Below are positions 1 to 10,969 of a stretch of 64,000 nt of DNA, piece by piece. The notes beneath the pieces were generated by a model that saw only the letters and a program-made list of their open reading frames with translations, did not search any database and was not told the origin of the DNA. The stretch's first letter is position 1; every line of letters begins with the position of its first letter. The position numbers were made by a program, and so were the translations under genes. Source of the stretch: Dipteris shenzhenensis (taxonomy: Eukaryota; Polypodiophyta; Polypodiopsida; Gleicheniales); the NCBI GenBank assembly GCA_047967505.1, contig CM106540.1; one strand, written 5' to 3'.

Positions 1-599
1 GAGACCCTCTCTATTAGCTGGGCTAGCTGGTTCCTCTTCTTCCATACTTTCTAGAACTTGAAGTGACTTTTGTCCCCTATGAGCTATTAGGTAGTCAGGG
101 TGGATGGTATTTGACCCTTCGTTGACCTAAATTCTATGCTCAAATTTCTCTTAGCACTCCCGTACCAAGCTTTGAGTGTTTATTAAGTGATGTTTCTCTA
201 GGACTGGTGGATCTCGATAAGCTCCTTTATGAGCAGGTGTGAGGTGAGGCCTTGGGCCCAAACCGATATGTTTACCTCTAGATATGGAGGCACACTAGGG
301 TCATCTAGGGAAGGGGATTTTCTAGATGCACATGAGGTAGTCAAACAGGTTGTCTCCTCATCTGAACTGTCCTAGATGAGCACCTGATTTGTTCCTTCGC
401 CTACCCTGGTGACCTTCTTAGGATTGTTCTATGGGGACCGAATTGCCTCAAGAAGTTGAGACATGGAAGCCCTGCTCTTCCTTTCTTTCTTCTTCATCTC
501 CTTGCATAGGGCCTTCACTTGCATCCTTATCATCGATGACCTTCATGGGCACTGCTGCTACTTGACTCGTTCTATGCTTAGCAAATTGATGCTAGGGCT

Positions 600-1400
600 C
601 TTGAGCGGGGTGGCCATCCTCCTTAGGGGAAAATCCTTAAATAAATGCTCCACTTTTCATCCAACGCACAAGGGCATGGGCCCGGTTAAGAAAAGCACCA
701 CTATGGTGAGATCCCTATAAGGATAGTCCTTTAAGAGGTGCAGCCCTTGGCATTTAAAGCATGACATGGGAGGGTTTGTTGATCCCTTGTATGGGCATTG
801 GCTTGCCTTGTGTGGCCCTTGACATGAATAGCATTGGATCGGTCGCCTTCATGCTAAGTAATTCATGTCCCTTGTCTCTATGGTATGGGGGTTGTCTGAT
901 ATACTAGGACATGCTGATCCTCATGTAAAATGTAGTGGCTTATGATGCCACTTTCTTCCTTGTAAGGGTGATAGGAGGGGTGGTCATGATCATGATGATG
1001 CTCAGGCTCTTCCCAATCACTAGGTAATTCCTCCACCAATACTTGATTGACCAGAGTTATGCAAGGTGGGGGTGGTTGTGGGTCTAGTACAAGTGGCTAT
1101 AATGGTGGAGCATGTTGTGTCCTGTATTGCCCTTGATTGGCAAGAGGGAATCCTTGTGCATTCATTTGGTTGGGTGGGGCTATTAAGGCTAATTGGGGTC
1201 TTGGTTTGGTAGACTCTGGTTGGGGGAGGACCTTTGGAAACTGACACTGGAAGGTTTTGTGGTTCCGCCATCTATAGCAGTGCACACAATAGACTCCTAA
1301 CCTTGCCCTGAGGCATGGGAAGTCATTTGAGATATGATTGCCATTGCATATCATGCACCAAACATTGTCTCTTCTAGGGAATAGGTGTGGGTTTCTTGGT
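600..1400 (-). pseudogene. Decayed gag-like fragment with several zinc knuckles
   Basis: Reading the minus strand from about 1375 down to 640 gives several cysteine-histidine knuckles separated by proline- and glutamine-rich sequence: CMICNGNH, then VYCVHC followed by NHKTFQC, then CYSCQGPHKASQC and a decayed CFKCQGLH. Multiple CCHC knuckles of this spacing are typical of retrotransposon Gag proteins, which bind element RNA. The frame is broken by several stops and shifts, so no product is expected. The rest of 1-600 on the same strand is acidic and lysine-rich and could be the continuation, but I recognise no protease or polymerase there. It could belong to the element into which copia element A inserted. 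The family (gypsy or other) is not determined. Confidence 0.45.
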
Positions 1401-1532
1401 TCTTTCTTGTATGTTCTTGCCCTCCATTGCTAGCCTAGTTGATTCAGTAAGTTAGAGCCCCCAACTCTCCCATATATAAGCCCTTATCCCCTTATCCTCT
1501 TCCTTAGTACTCTCTGTACTGGAAAACCTTAC

Positions 1533-2264
1533 TGTAAGAAAATAATACAACGTCTGTGCTCAACAGATAATAGGATATCGTATGCAAGAGAGAAAACAAG
1601 AAAGTATGGAGAATCAAAATTTTGATTACTGTAGAACTGATACAATAGATGGCGCTGCCTCCCAACCGTGCACTCCTGTGAAAGAAGCTTCGATGGCATG
1701 CTGGAAATAGTAGAAGACGGAGGCTGGATGCTAAGGAATCAGGGTTGCTATAGCCAGTGATGAAATGGGCTTCATGGGCTTGCTCTTATATAGCCACCAG
1801 TTGTAGTCGGTTAGGCTCAATTGGATGACCGACCTAGTTTGCCCAAAACAGTCGACTGGGGGTTGGTCTCGAAATAGGCCACCGACTATACGATAGAATC
1901 GGTGCGCAAAACAAAGCAACTAACCTATGGTCTCCGTTCGGCCCACAGCCATCCAGGATCATCTGAGGCTCCAAACGGGCCCCGCAACCTAAGAGTGGGC
2001 TGCCCCGGGAAATGCTCCATCTACCCTCAGTGCGGTCAGTTAAGGGATTCATTCCTGCACTTGCATGTAGCCTAGTTGGCGACATGCCAAATCTATCTGA
2101 AACCGTCCAGCCATCAAGCTACACATGGCCCCCATCTGGTGTCTAAGCCAGGACCTACAGAATAACCAAGCTACTCAAATGCCTTCTCCTCATATGGGGG
2201 GTTTACAAGTAGAGTTAGCTAGTTCCCGCGTAGTTACACGAGAGTGGAGCATTGATATCTAACA
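1533..2264 (-). repeat. 3' LTR of copia element A
   Basis: On the plus strand the repeat begins TGTAAGAAAATAA and ends ATATCTAACA, so it has TG...CA ends. It lies directly against the purine-rich tract of the element (2265-2280, read on minus as GGACATTGAGGGGGGA). The same terminal sequences bound the solo LTR at 32425-33118, which fixes both ends. The element's other LTR is missing, so no target duplication can be tested. The 5 bp outside the repeat are CTTAC. Confidence 0.85.
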
Positions 2265-2280
2265 TCCCCCCTCAATGTCC
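2265..2280 (-). other. Polypurine tract of copia element A
   Basis: Minus-strand GGACATTGAGGGGGGA lies directly upstream of the TGTTAGATAT start of the LTR. Its position and purine content fit the primer for plus-strand DNA synthesis in LTR retrotransposons. Confidence 0.8.
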
Positions 2281-2294
2281 ACCCGCAAGTGAAC

Positions 2295-3043
2295 TTACTG
2301 TTTCGGCCCAATGCCGAGTCGATGAAGATGCCTCTCCAGCAAGTCTCTTCCAAGAGCCTTCGTGAAGATGTTCGCAGCATTCTCTTCTATAGTCGGACAG
2401 TATACCAAGTTGACCTCTCCATCCATGATCAGCTCATGTACAAAGTGATATTGAATCTCAATGTGTTTTGTGCGAGCGTGGAACATCGGGTTCTTTGCAA
2501 TCGCCATGCAACTCTGATTGTCACATGATAACTGCATAGGCTTGTACTGCATTGCACCCATGTCCCCCAAAATCCTCCTCAACCACACTGCCTCGCAAGA
2601 AGCAAAGCATGCAGATTTGTACTCACCTCGGTAGAAGAAAGAGCAACTATGGGTTGCTTCTTGCTGGCCCATGACACAACTCTAGATCCAAGTGAGAAAC
2701 AGTACCCTGTCACTAATCTCCTGTTGTCCACGTCTCCTACCCAATTTGAGTCACAGAATCCGGTCAAGATGTTTCCCTTGGTATAGGTGATGCCATAATC
2801 AAGTATGCCTTTGATGTATTTTAGCACCTGCATTCCTGCCCTCCAATGGTTCTCTCGGGGCTTATTGGAAAACCTGCTTAGTACACCAGTCACAAAACTG
2901 ATGTCTGGCCGTGTGTTGCATAGGTAAATCAAGCTTCCCACAAGCCTTTTGTATTTCGCTTTGTCCACCAGTGGTGATGAATCCTCATTTGAGAGCTTCG
3001 TGTCAACCTCCATAGGGGTACCAATTATTTTGCACTCAGCCAT
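2295..3043 (-). pseudogene. Copia element A: end of reverse transcriptase and RNase H
   Basis: Two overlapping minus-strand frames cover the end of a Ty1/copia Pol. 3043 to 2579 carries the conserved KYKRLVGSLIYL, TRPDI and CDSNWVGD segments. 2672 to 2295 carries CDNQSCMAIAKNP, HARTKHIEIQYHFV and a C-terminal NIFTKALG. These are signatures of the copia RNase H/connection region. The two parts lie in different frames, and there is a shift around 2580-2670, so the product is broken. It ends just before the polypurine tract, as expected for the 3' end of a copia pol gene. Confidence 0.9.
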
Positions 3044-4552
3044 GCCAAATGCCTTTAGTATCTCTCCAGCATACTTCAGCTATGAAATGAAGATCTGTTT
3101 CAGCTCCTACCAAACTTCAATCCCCAAACAAAAATGCATGCAATCCGAGGTCTCTATCATTTCAAACTCTCTTCCTAGCAAATGCTTCGTCTACACGATC
3201 TTCTCTTCATGGTTCCCTGTTATGACAAGGTCGTCCACATAAAGGACCACGATCATACACCTACCTCCTTCTCTGAAGATATAAAAATTTGCATCTGATG
3301 GGCTCCTCCTGAACCTGTTTTGTAGAAAGTAGGCATCAATTCGCTAGTACCATGCTCGTGGGGCCTGTTTCAGCCCATAAAGTGCCTTCTTGAGTTTGCA
3401 GACTCTACCTTTTGAACCGGGGATCTCAAAACTTGGTGGTTGTTCCACGTATACCTCCTCCTTGATATCTCCATTCAGAAAGGCAGATTTCACATCCATC
3501 TAAAACACAGGCCGAATTCCCTGGGCAGCTAAAGCCAAAATGCTACGAATTGTGGTTAGTCAAGCTATGGGAGCAAAAGTATCTTCATAATCAAAACCAT
3601 GTACCTGTGCAAATCCTTTTGCCACGAGCCGAGCCTTGTACTTATCCAACGTGCCGTCGGACGTGTACTTGTTGGTCTTGTACACCTACTTGCATCTGAT
3701 TACCTTGCGTTTAGGTGGTCGATCCACAAGGTCCCAAGTGTTGTTCTCCATTATGGAGCCATACTCCGACTATATAGCCTCCATCCACCTATCATCACAC
3801 TGTGCCTCTTCAAGTCACTTGGGTTCATCAGCATGGATCACTTCTGTCATCAAAGCATAGTTGACCAAGTGTTCCTGTGCCCTTCTTTGCTCCTCTAATC
3901 TCTTGGACCAGCGGTGTTTGGATGGTTCCTCCTCAATAGTTGGAGGTTCTCTGCCATCCAAAAGCTGCTTTACCCACTTTGGGAATGGCCATTTCCATTG
4001 TGGTTCTACAGGCTCTTCTTCATCTTCTCTGTCTTGAATCCTCCCAAGCACCGTTGGGGGAGTTCAGTCTGCTGTTGGTGGTGGTATTGGATGGATATCC
4101 TAGTCCTGGTTGTCTGGGAAGGAAGCATCCTCCTCCAAGTGATGCGGCTGTTCTGAGAAGACCACATCGTGACTTACAATCACCTTCTAAGTAATAGGGT
4201 TATAGAGACGGTAACCCTTCGCCTCTTTGCTGTAGCCCAAGAAAATACACTTCCGGCTCTTTGGTTCCCATTTGGTCCTGGTAGCATCAGGGACATGCAC
4301 AAAATAGTCACATCCAAAAACTTTGAAATGTGCAGCTGAAGGTTTCTTACCAGAAAAGGCCTACAGTGGAGTCATCCCATTCACAGCCTTTGTGTAGCTA
4401 CGATTAAGAATGTAAACTGCAGGGTTACATGCTTCAGCCTAGAAAGTCTTTGGCAAATCTTTCCCTTTCATCATACTCCGGCCCATTTCACAGATGACGC
4501 GCATCTTGCATTCTGCTACTCCATTTTGCTGTGATGTATGTGGTGAGGGTTT
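3044..4552 (-). pseudogene. Copia element A: integrase C-terminus and reverse transcriptase, degenerate
   Basis: The minus strand continues the Pol reading with many stops. Recognisable pieces are the integrase segment with HTSQQNGVAE and the downstream KVFGCDYFVHVPD (about 4300-4550), the RT block [16 protein letters not shown] with [13 protein letters not shown] (about 3330-3500), and the catalytic YVDDL (about 3230). Several stops fall where family members have tryptophan, glutamine or arginine (for example in KTF*AEACN), as expected from C-to-T decay. RT would copy element RNA and integrase would insert it, but this copy cannot make either enzyme. Confidence 0.85.
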
Positions 4553-5870
4553 CTACCTCTTGATTCTGTGATTTTTGAAGTAACTTTTGAATTTAGTCAA
4601 TGTGAACTCTTCACCTCTGTCTGATCTCAGCTTCTTCACCTTCCTCCCCGATTCTTTCTCGACCATTACATGCCATTCCTTGAACCTACTGAAAGCCTCG
4701 TCTTTCATCTTCAAGAAGTATATCCATATCCTTCTACTGTAGTCATCGATCAGTGTCATGAAGTAGAAGGAACCACCCAAAGCTTCCATCTCCATCTTTT
4801 CGCAGAGGTCCGTGTGAATGAGAGGATTCTTTGCTCTGCTGGCCTCTTTAGGAAAGGGCTGCTGATGTTGCTTGCCCATCATGCAAGCTTCACATACATC
4901 GGGCAGATCTGAAATTTTTGGTAGGTCTGCAATCATTCCACTTTTATGCATCTCCTTCAAAGAACTAAGGTTTAGATGACCAAACCTCTCATGCCACAAC
5001 TTAATGTTCTTCACATCCACTCGAGCACTGAAAGTTGAGAGTTCGTAAATGTTGTTGCGCCATGTACCTTTACCAATGACCTTCCCTTGAAGATCTAGGA
5101 TTTGTGCACCATTCTTATCGAATTGAACTTTGAGGTTCCGATCCATGATCGTGGAAATAGACAACAAGTTCCTCTTGATATCTGGCACATAAAGAACATC
5201 AGACAACTGTTTTGCAACTGCATCTGACTTGAGAGCAATCGTACCTTTTCCTTTTGCTAGAAATTTTGTATCATTGCCGACTCCTACCATGATGTCATTC
5301 CCTACCAGCTGTAGAGAGGTATACCAATCCTTCCAACTGGTCATGTGGTGCGATGCACCACTGTCAATGATCCAAGGTTCATCCGCAGGTACATGAACGG
5401 CCTCTGTGCAAATCTCCTCAATTGCTACGAATAGCTCTATTGGTACCGCTTGTGTGCTGTTGCTAGACTCTTTCTTGACTTTGTTCTTCTCATCTACAAT
5501 CTTCTTTTGGCACTCATTCTGCTTGTGCCCTGCCTTGTTGCAATAGAAGCACTTGATCTTCTTCTTTCTCTTTTTATCATCAGAAGAAGATGGGTTACCA
5601 GAGTCCTTACCCTTACCTTTCTTTGATCCGGTCCAGAAAGCCAAATCTTCTCGAGTCCTCATCTTTTGATGCATCTCCTCCTCCAGAAGAATCGGGCTGA
5701 AATCCTCAAAGTTGAGGGGTGGATTTATGTTCTGCGCGCCGTAACAAGACCGTCGTACTTTGGTGGGAGAATTCGTATGCACCTTCGTGCTAGATTCTCG
5801 TTGGTGATGGTGATGCCAATCGCAGTCATCTCATCGCGCAGATTCTTCACCCTAGTGATGAACATAGCGA
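4553..5870 (-). pseudogene. Copia element A: gag, protease and integrase core
   Basis: A 409-residue open frame (5782 to 4553) contains, in order, a zinc knuckle CFYCNKAGHKQNEC (residues 78-91), an aspartic protease active site DSGA (140-143), the GAG_pre-integrase HHCC domain (H264, H268, C297, C300) and the integrase core with its first two catalytic aspartates (D325 in HTD, D388 in RSDRG). Upstream, up to about 5870, another frame still reads as Gag (MFITRVKNLRDEMTAIGI). The 5' part of gag, the leader and the 5' LTR are absent because the element stops abruptly at about 5870 against copia element B. The domain order PR-IN-RT-RH identifies Ty1/copia. Confidence 0.92.
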
Positions 5871-8725
5871 CTTAAATCAATGCAAGCCCAAAATATTGTT
5901 GCAGGATTGCCTAAATTCAAGGTTGCAGAAATGCACAAGGTTTGTGAAGCCTGTCAATTTGGGAAACAGGCAAGGAAACCTTTTCCTAGGCATGTTCAAG
6001 AGAGTAAAAAGCCATTGGAATTAATCCACTCTGATGTGTGGACTACTAAAGCTGCATTTATTGGTGGCTGTCACTATTTTGTCACATTTATTGATGACTT
6101 CAGCAGAAAACTTTGGGTGTATTTTATGAAAAAGAAAAGTGAAGTGTTTGGGCATATCAAAGCTTTCAAAGCTATGGTTGAAAAAGAAACAGGCCTGCAA
6201 ATAAAATGCCTAAGGTCAGATGGAGGGGGAGAGTACCTCTCAAATGAGTTTGCAAGGTTCTTGCAGGAGCATGGTATAAAGCAGCAATATTCATGCAGTC
6301 ATACCCCACAGCAAAATGAAATTGCAGAAAGGAAAAACACGCATATTGGAGAGGTATCTCGGGCCATGCTAAATGAAAAAGATCTACCAGATTATTATTG
6401 GGCTGAAGCAATTGCTACATCAGTTTATATAATGAACAGGACTCCCACTGTAGCAATACATGGCATGACGCCAGAGGAGATGTATACTGGTAGGAAACCA
6501 GACATTTCTCATTTGAAAATTTTTGGTTGCATTGCCTATGTTCATGTGTGAGATGAGTTGAGGTCTAAGTTGGATCCAAAGGCTGAGAAGTGCGTCTTTA
6601 TTGGTTATTCTCTGCAACAGAAAGGGTATAGATGCTATAACCCTTCTACACGTAAGTTCACAGTGAGCAGAGATGTTGTTTTTGATGAGATGAGTAGCTG
6701 GTATAAACCAGTAAATGTGATGATTGATGTAGATGCACAAAATGGTAATGCTGCACAAAATTCACAGCAGCAATCACAAAATATCAGTGGACCTACAGTG
6801 TCCTCTAGTAGTGGTTCACATACTTTGCCATGGATAGGCAGATTGAGATCAGGAGAATCTCCTCAAAGCAATGCAGATAGTGGTACGCAGGTATCACGAA
6901 AAGGAAAAGAGAAGGTAGATCAGCCCATGTTTGATGTGAATGCAGGTCACTCTTGTGTGGATGGTGAATCAAGTGGCTCAGAACAGAGCATTGATGATGA
7001 TTTGGGTATTCCTTCTGTTGTTACACCTGGAGTAAGGAAGACCAGGGATGTTTTGAGAGCACCTGGAAGTGAGCCTATTTTGCGCAGGTCTACCAGGGTT
7101 AGGTATCCTGTGGATAGGCTGAAATATGATGGATTTATAGCCATTCACTATGCCTATATGGTCAAAGTGATACAGGAACCAGAACCCACTTCTTTTGATC
7201 AAGCCATGGGAAATGAAAAATGGGAGAAAGCCATCGATGAAGAAATGGATGCCTTGGATGCAAATGCTACATGGGAATTGGTGCCTTTGCCTAAAGACAA
7301 GAATGCAATTGGTTGTAAGTGGGTTTATAAGATCAAGCACAATGCAGATGGTTCTGTGAATAGATACAAGGCAAGATTAGTTGTCAAGGGGTATGCACAG
7401 ACATATGGCATTGATTATGAAGAAACTTTCAGCCCGGTTGCAAGGATGGCAACTGTAAGAGCAGCCATTGCTATGGATGCATCAAAGGGATGGTCTTTAC
7501 ATCAGATGGATGTAAAGAATGCCTTCTAGCATGGTGATTTGCAAGAAGAGGTCTTTATGGAGCAGCCAGCAGGTTATGTTCATGCTATTCATCCTAAGTT
7601 TGTTTGCAGGTTGAAGAAAGCCTTGTATGGCTTGAAGCAAGCACCTAGAGCATGGTCTGACAAGATAGGATAGTATCTTGTCACTATTGGCTTTCAGATT
7701 TCCAAGGCAGATTTCTCACTCTATGTGAGAAAAACAGAGAAAGGGATTATGTTGCTTGTCATTTATGTTGATGATTTGATCATCACAGGTGATAGTGATG
7801 AAGATATCCTTCATGTGAAAATGCTATTGAGGCAGAAGTTTGAGATGAAGGATTTGGGAGAGCTGCATTATTTCTTGGGCATTGAGGTGATTAGATCACC
7901 AAGTGGGATACAGCTCTTGCAGAGGCAGTATGGACTGGACATGCTGTCCAAATATGGGATGACAGGCTGTAAGCCTATTTCAGTTCCTTTGGAGCAGAAT
8001 GTGAAGCTGAGCGCAGATGCAGGTGAGCTTCTGGAAGACCCTACTATGTACAGACGCATAGTAGGAAGTTTGATTTACATGACTATTACCAGGCCAGATT
8101 TGAGCTATGCTGTTGGGTTGGTAAGTCAGTTTATGCAGGCTCCAAGGAAACCACATTTGGATGTAGCTAGATGCATACTCAGGTATGTGAAGTCCACATT
8201 GCAGTATGGATTTTTCTATGAGGCTAGGGTTCAGATACAGTTGCATGGATACACTGATGCTGATTGGGCTGGTAGTATTTCTGATAGACAATCTACCAGT
8301 GGATATGTGTTCTCTTTTGGGAGTGCTGCAACCACTTGGAGTAGCAAGAAACAGCCTATAGTTGCCTTGTCGAGCACAGAGGCTGAGTACAGGGGTGCAG
8401 TAATGGCTGCATGTGAGGTAGCGCAGTTGCATAAGCTACTCTATGATATGCATCAGTCTACAGATGGGCTAGTTGTCATTTATTGTGACAACATGAGCAG
8501 TATACACTTGGCAAAGAACCCAGTCTTTCATGCTAGAACAAAGCACATTGAGGTGCATTATCACTATGTGCGGGAGAAAGTGTTACTAGGTCTTATTGAT
8601 CTAGTTTATGTCAGCACAGAGGATCAGGTAGCTAACATATTCATGAAGGCATTGGGCACAGAGAAGCTGCGCAAGTTCAGAGACCTACTTGGTGTGCAGG
8701 AATTGGGATTGAGCTTGAGGGGGAG
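5871..8725 (+). pseudogene. Copia element B: integrase, reverse transcriptase and RNase H, 5'-truncated
   Basis: One reading frame runs from the pre-integrase domain to the LTR and is interrupted by only three stops (TGA 6549, TAG 7527, TAG 7671). From 5880 it shows the integrase zinc-binding cysteines (C22, C25) and a full catalytic triad (D52, D114, E150). It continues through the RT palm ([12 protein letters not shown], [14 protein letters not shown], and YVDDL at 7764-7778) to RNase H (ADWAGSISDRQSTSGY, CDNMSSIHLAKNP, HARTKHIEVHYHYV). Gag, protease and the 5' LTR are missing. The frame runs a little into the LTR, as copia pol genes often do. The stops fit CGA/CAG/TTG-type decay and no frameshift was seen, so this copy is less damaged than element A. 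Confidence 0.93.
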
Positions 8726-9077
8726 TGTTGAGATATCGAGCTCCACTCGCGATATGCCAGGGTGACCGTTGTGCATTTATGTCACCGACTTGTTAGCTAC
8801 AGATGCGGTTGGTACACCGCCCACGAATAATAGCTGGATGACAGCTATCCTTATCTACACTAGTTCGTGGCTCAGTTAGTATGCCACCTTAGTTAGTTGA
8901 GTTTGGTTTGAGACCCACATATAGGGTTCTTCTATTTCTTTGTACTAGAGTTCTTTTGGCTTTCACAACTAAGAAGAGGAAAACTGCTTTCAGCCTCCAC
9001 CTTTGTGTGTATTCCCCCATTGTGCTTGTGAGAAAGCCTCAAGTGAGACTCCTTCCCTCTCTCCCACTATCTTCACA
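8726..9077 (+). repeat. 3' LTR of copia element B
   Basis: It follows a purine tract (TTGAGGGGGAG) and runs from TGTTGAGATATCGAGC to ACTATCTTCACA. Both ends match the minus-oriented LTR at 29890-30216, although the two differ by many substitutions and by a short segment present only here (around 8950-8980). The flanking 5 bp are CTCTC. The partner LTR is not adjacent. Confidence 0.88.
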
Positions 9078-10260
9078 CTCTCTATGAAGGTGCTTCCAAG
9101 ATAATAAAAAAGCAAGGAGCTATGAAAAACTATAACAAAGAGCTCTCAAGTAATAGGACCTCTAACAACTTGAGCTATACAAAGAAAGACTATGCAGTGT
9201 AAAAGGATCTTGATAGATAGTTCCAAAACTTGAAAGAAATCACAAACTAAGGCATTCTCACAATTTTTAAAGAGTTATAAAACTTGAATAAAGTAACAGC
9301 AAAGGGATCGCAATAATGGCAAATTATAGGCTAGGCAATTTTGACGAAAAGCAAAAGCTTAAACTAATGAAGTAAAAAATTGTTGAATCTGTTTTTTAAC
9401 GAAAAGCAAAAGGTTAGAAAGGTAAAAAATTGAAATACCCTAATACATTCTCTATCATGATTGTGCTCGTTGCCCTATGTTGATTGACCTTTCTCTCATG
9501 GGGATTTGTGCTCTCGTGAGCCGCTCTCATGAGGAACGACACGCCTTGCTACTTCTCTTGTGCCAACGTCCCACAGAAAGCTGCACCGTCATATCAATTG
9601 GATCGATCGGTCGATAAGCTACGCCGCTTGAGCCATACGGTCCATGCTTTTGGAGTGCTCGATTAGCTCCGTCGCTTGAGCTCTTCAATGCTTGAGCTCT
9701 TCAAGGTACTCTCCCACCTGAGCTCTTCATCTTGCGTGATTTTCGTTCGAAACATTTTCATGGAGGCAACCAAAGAACGGGAGCTTTGCCTCCTTAGATC
9801 AACCGCCTAAGCAATGAGACGATGAAGAAGAAGAAGACGGTAGAAAAAATGCTAGTAACAAGCTACAGACTCTCGTTCTCACGCTCGTTCTCGTTCTCGT
9901 TCTCATTCTCACTCTCGTTCTCTCGTTTAGCTGATTCTTTCAAGTCCTTCAACCACCTCTTTGGTCACAACAATCTCAGTGGTAAAATCCCACAAGAGGA
10001 CTTCACAAAGTCACCGGCCTCAAAAGGGACTTCACAAAGTCGATTCTGCCCCTGCCTCTAAGAGCTGTGGTGAGTAAAACTCTGAGAGTCCTCTCCAATT
10101 CTGCTAAATTGAAATGAGTTGTTTGGAATGAATAGAAAGTGAATGAGGGAAAGGCATCAATTGAAATGAGAGAAAAGGTCTTGATTTGCCTGAAATGTAG
10201 ATTGAAAGTTAAAAGTGATAGTTTGAAACTACTAAATAATTCAAATTTTGAAATATAGCT
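9078..10260. other. Non-coding spacer with a TTCTCG simple repeat
   Basis: No gene is recognised. 9870-9925 is a short TTCTCG/TTCTCA simple repeat that creates a spurious serine-phenylalanine reading frame. 9650-9730 has several repeats of GAGCTCTTC. From 10200 the sequence becomes AT-rich. Confidence 0.5.
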
Positions 10261-10937
10261 CTTCCCGCCATTGTTCCCTTTTGAATTTTGGATATATAGA
10301 GTGGCACTTATGCCATTCTCTCAAATATTAAATTTAAATTCAAATTCATATTGATATTTTTAATTTCAATTTGTATTTCAAATTGAAATTATTCTTTTGA
10401 AATTGTATTTCAAAACCTAAATTCTAGTTTTCAAATTTTGATTCCAAGTTAAACTTCAATCTCAATTTTGCTTTTCATGATTGAATGGCAAATTTAGATA
10501 TTGAAATTCTAATTTTAAATGGAGAATGGCACCATTCTCCAAGACCTCATAAGAAGTCCTTGAGGGTGGCACTAGTGCCAATATCCCTTGAGATAAATAA
10601 AATTTTGAAATATGGGTCTTCCCGCCATTGTTCCCTTTTGAATTTTGGATATATAGAGTGCCACTTATGCCATTCTCTCCAAATTTAAATTCAAATTCAA
10701 ATTCAAATTGATATTTTTGAAATCATCCTGTTTGAAATTGTATTTCAAAACTGAAATTCTAGTTTTCAAATTTTGATTTCAAGTTAAACTTCAATCTCAA
10801 ATTTGATTTTCATGATTGAATGGCAAATTTAGAGATTGAAATTCTAATTTTAGATGGAAAACGGCACCAGTGCCATTCTCCAAGACCTCATAAGAAGTCC
10901 TTGAGAGTGGCACTAGTGCCAATATCCCTTGAGATAA
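10261..10937. repeat. Tandem duplication of a 357-bp AT-rich unit
   Basis: The stretch starting CTTCCCGCCATTGTTCCCTT at 10261 recurs at 10618 with few changes, giving a period of 357 bp. A partial third copy of the unit's end begins about 10938. Each unit contains versions of the palindrome theme (GGCACTTATGCCATTCTC, and GTGGCACTAGTGCCA) and long runs of AAATTTAAATTC. It forms the left edge of the palindrome array. Confidence 0.8.
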
Positions 10938-10969
10938 ATTGAAAGACCTCATAAGAAGTCCTTGAGAGT

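Noticed and set aside
463-720. Plus-strand 85-codon frame
   Set aside because: It lies opposite the minus-strand gag-like sequence and has no recognisable feature.
9822-10061. Serine/phenylalanine-rich small protein
   Set aside because: Its core is a TTCTCG simple repeat and nothing supports translation.
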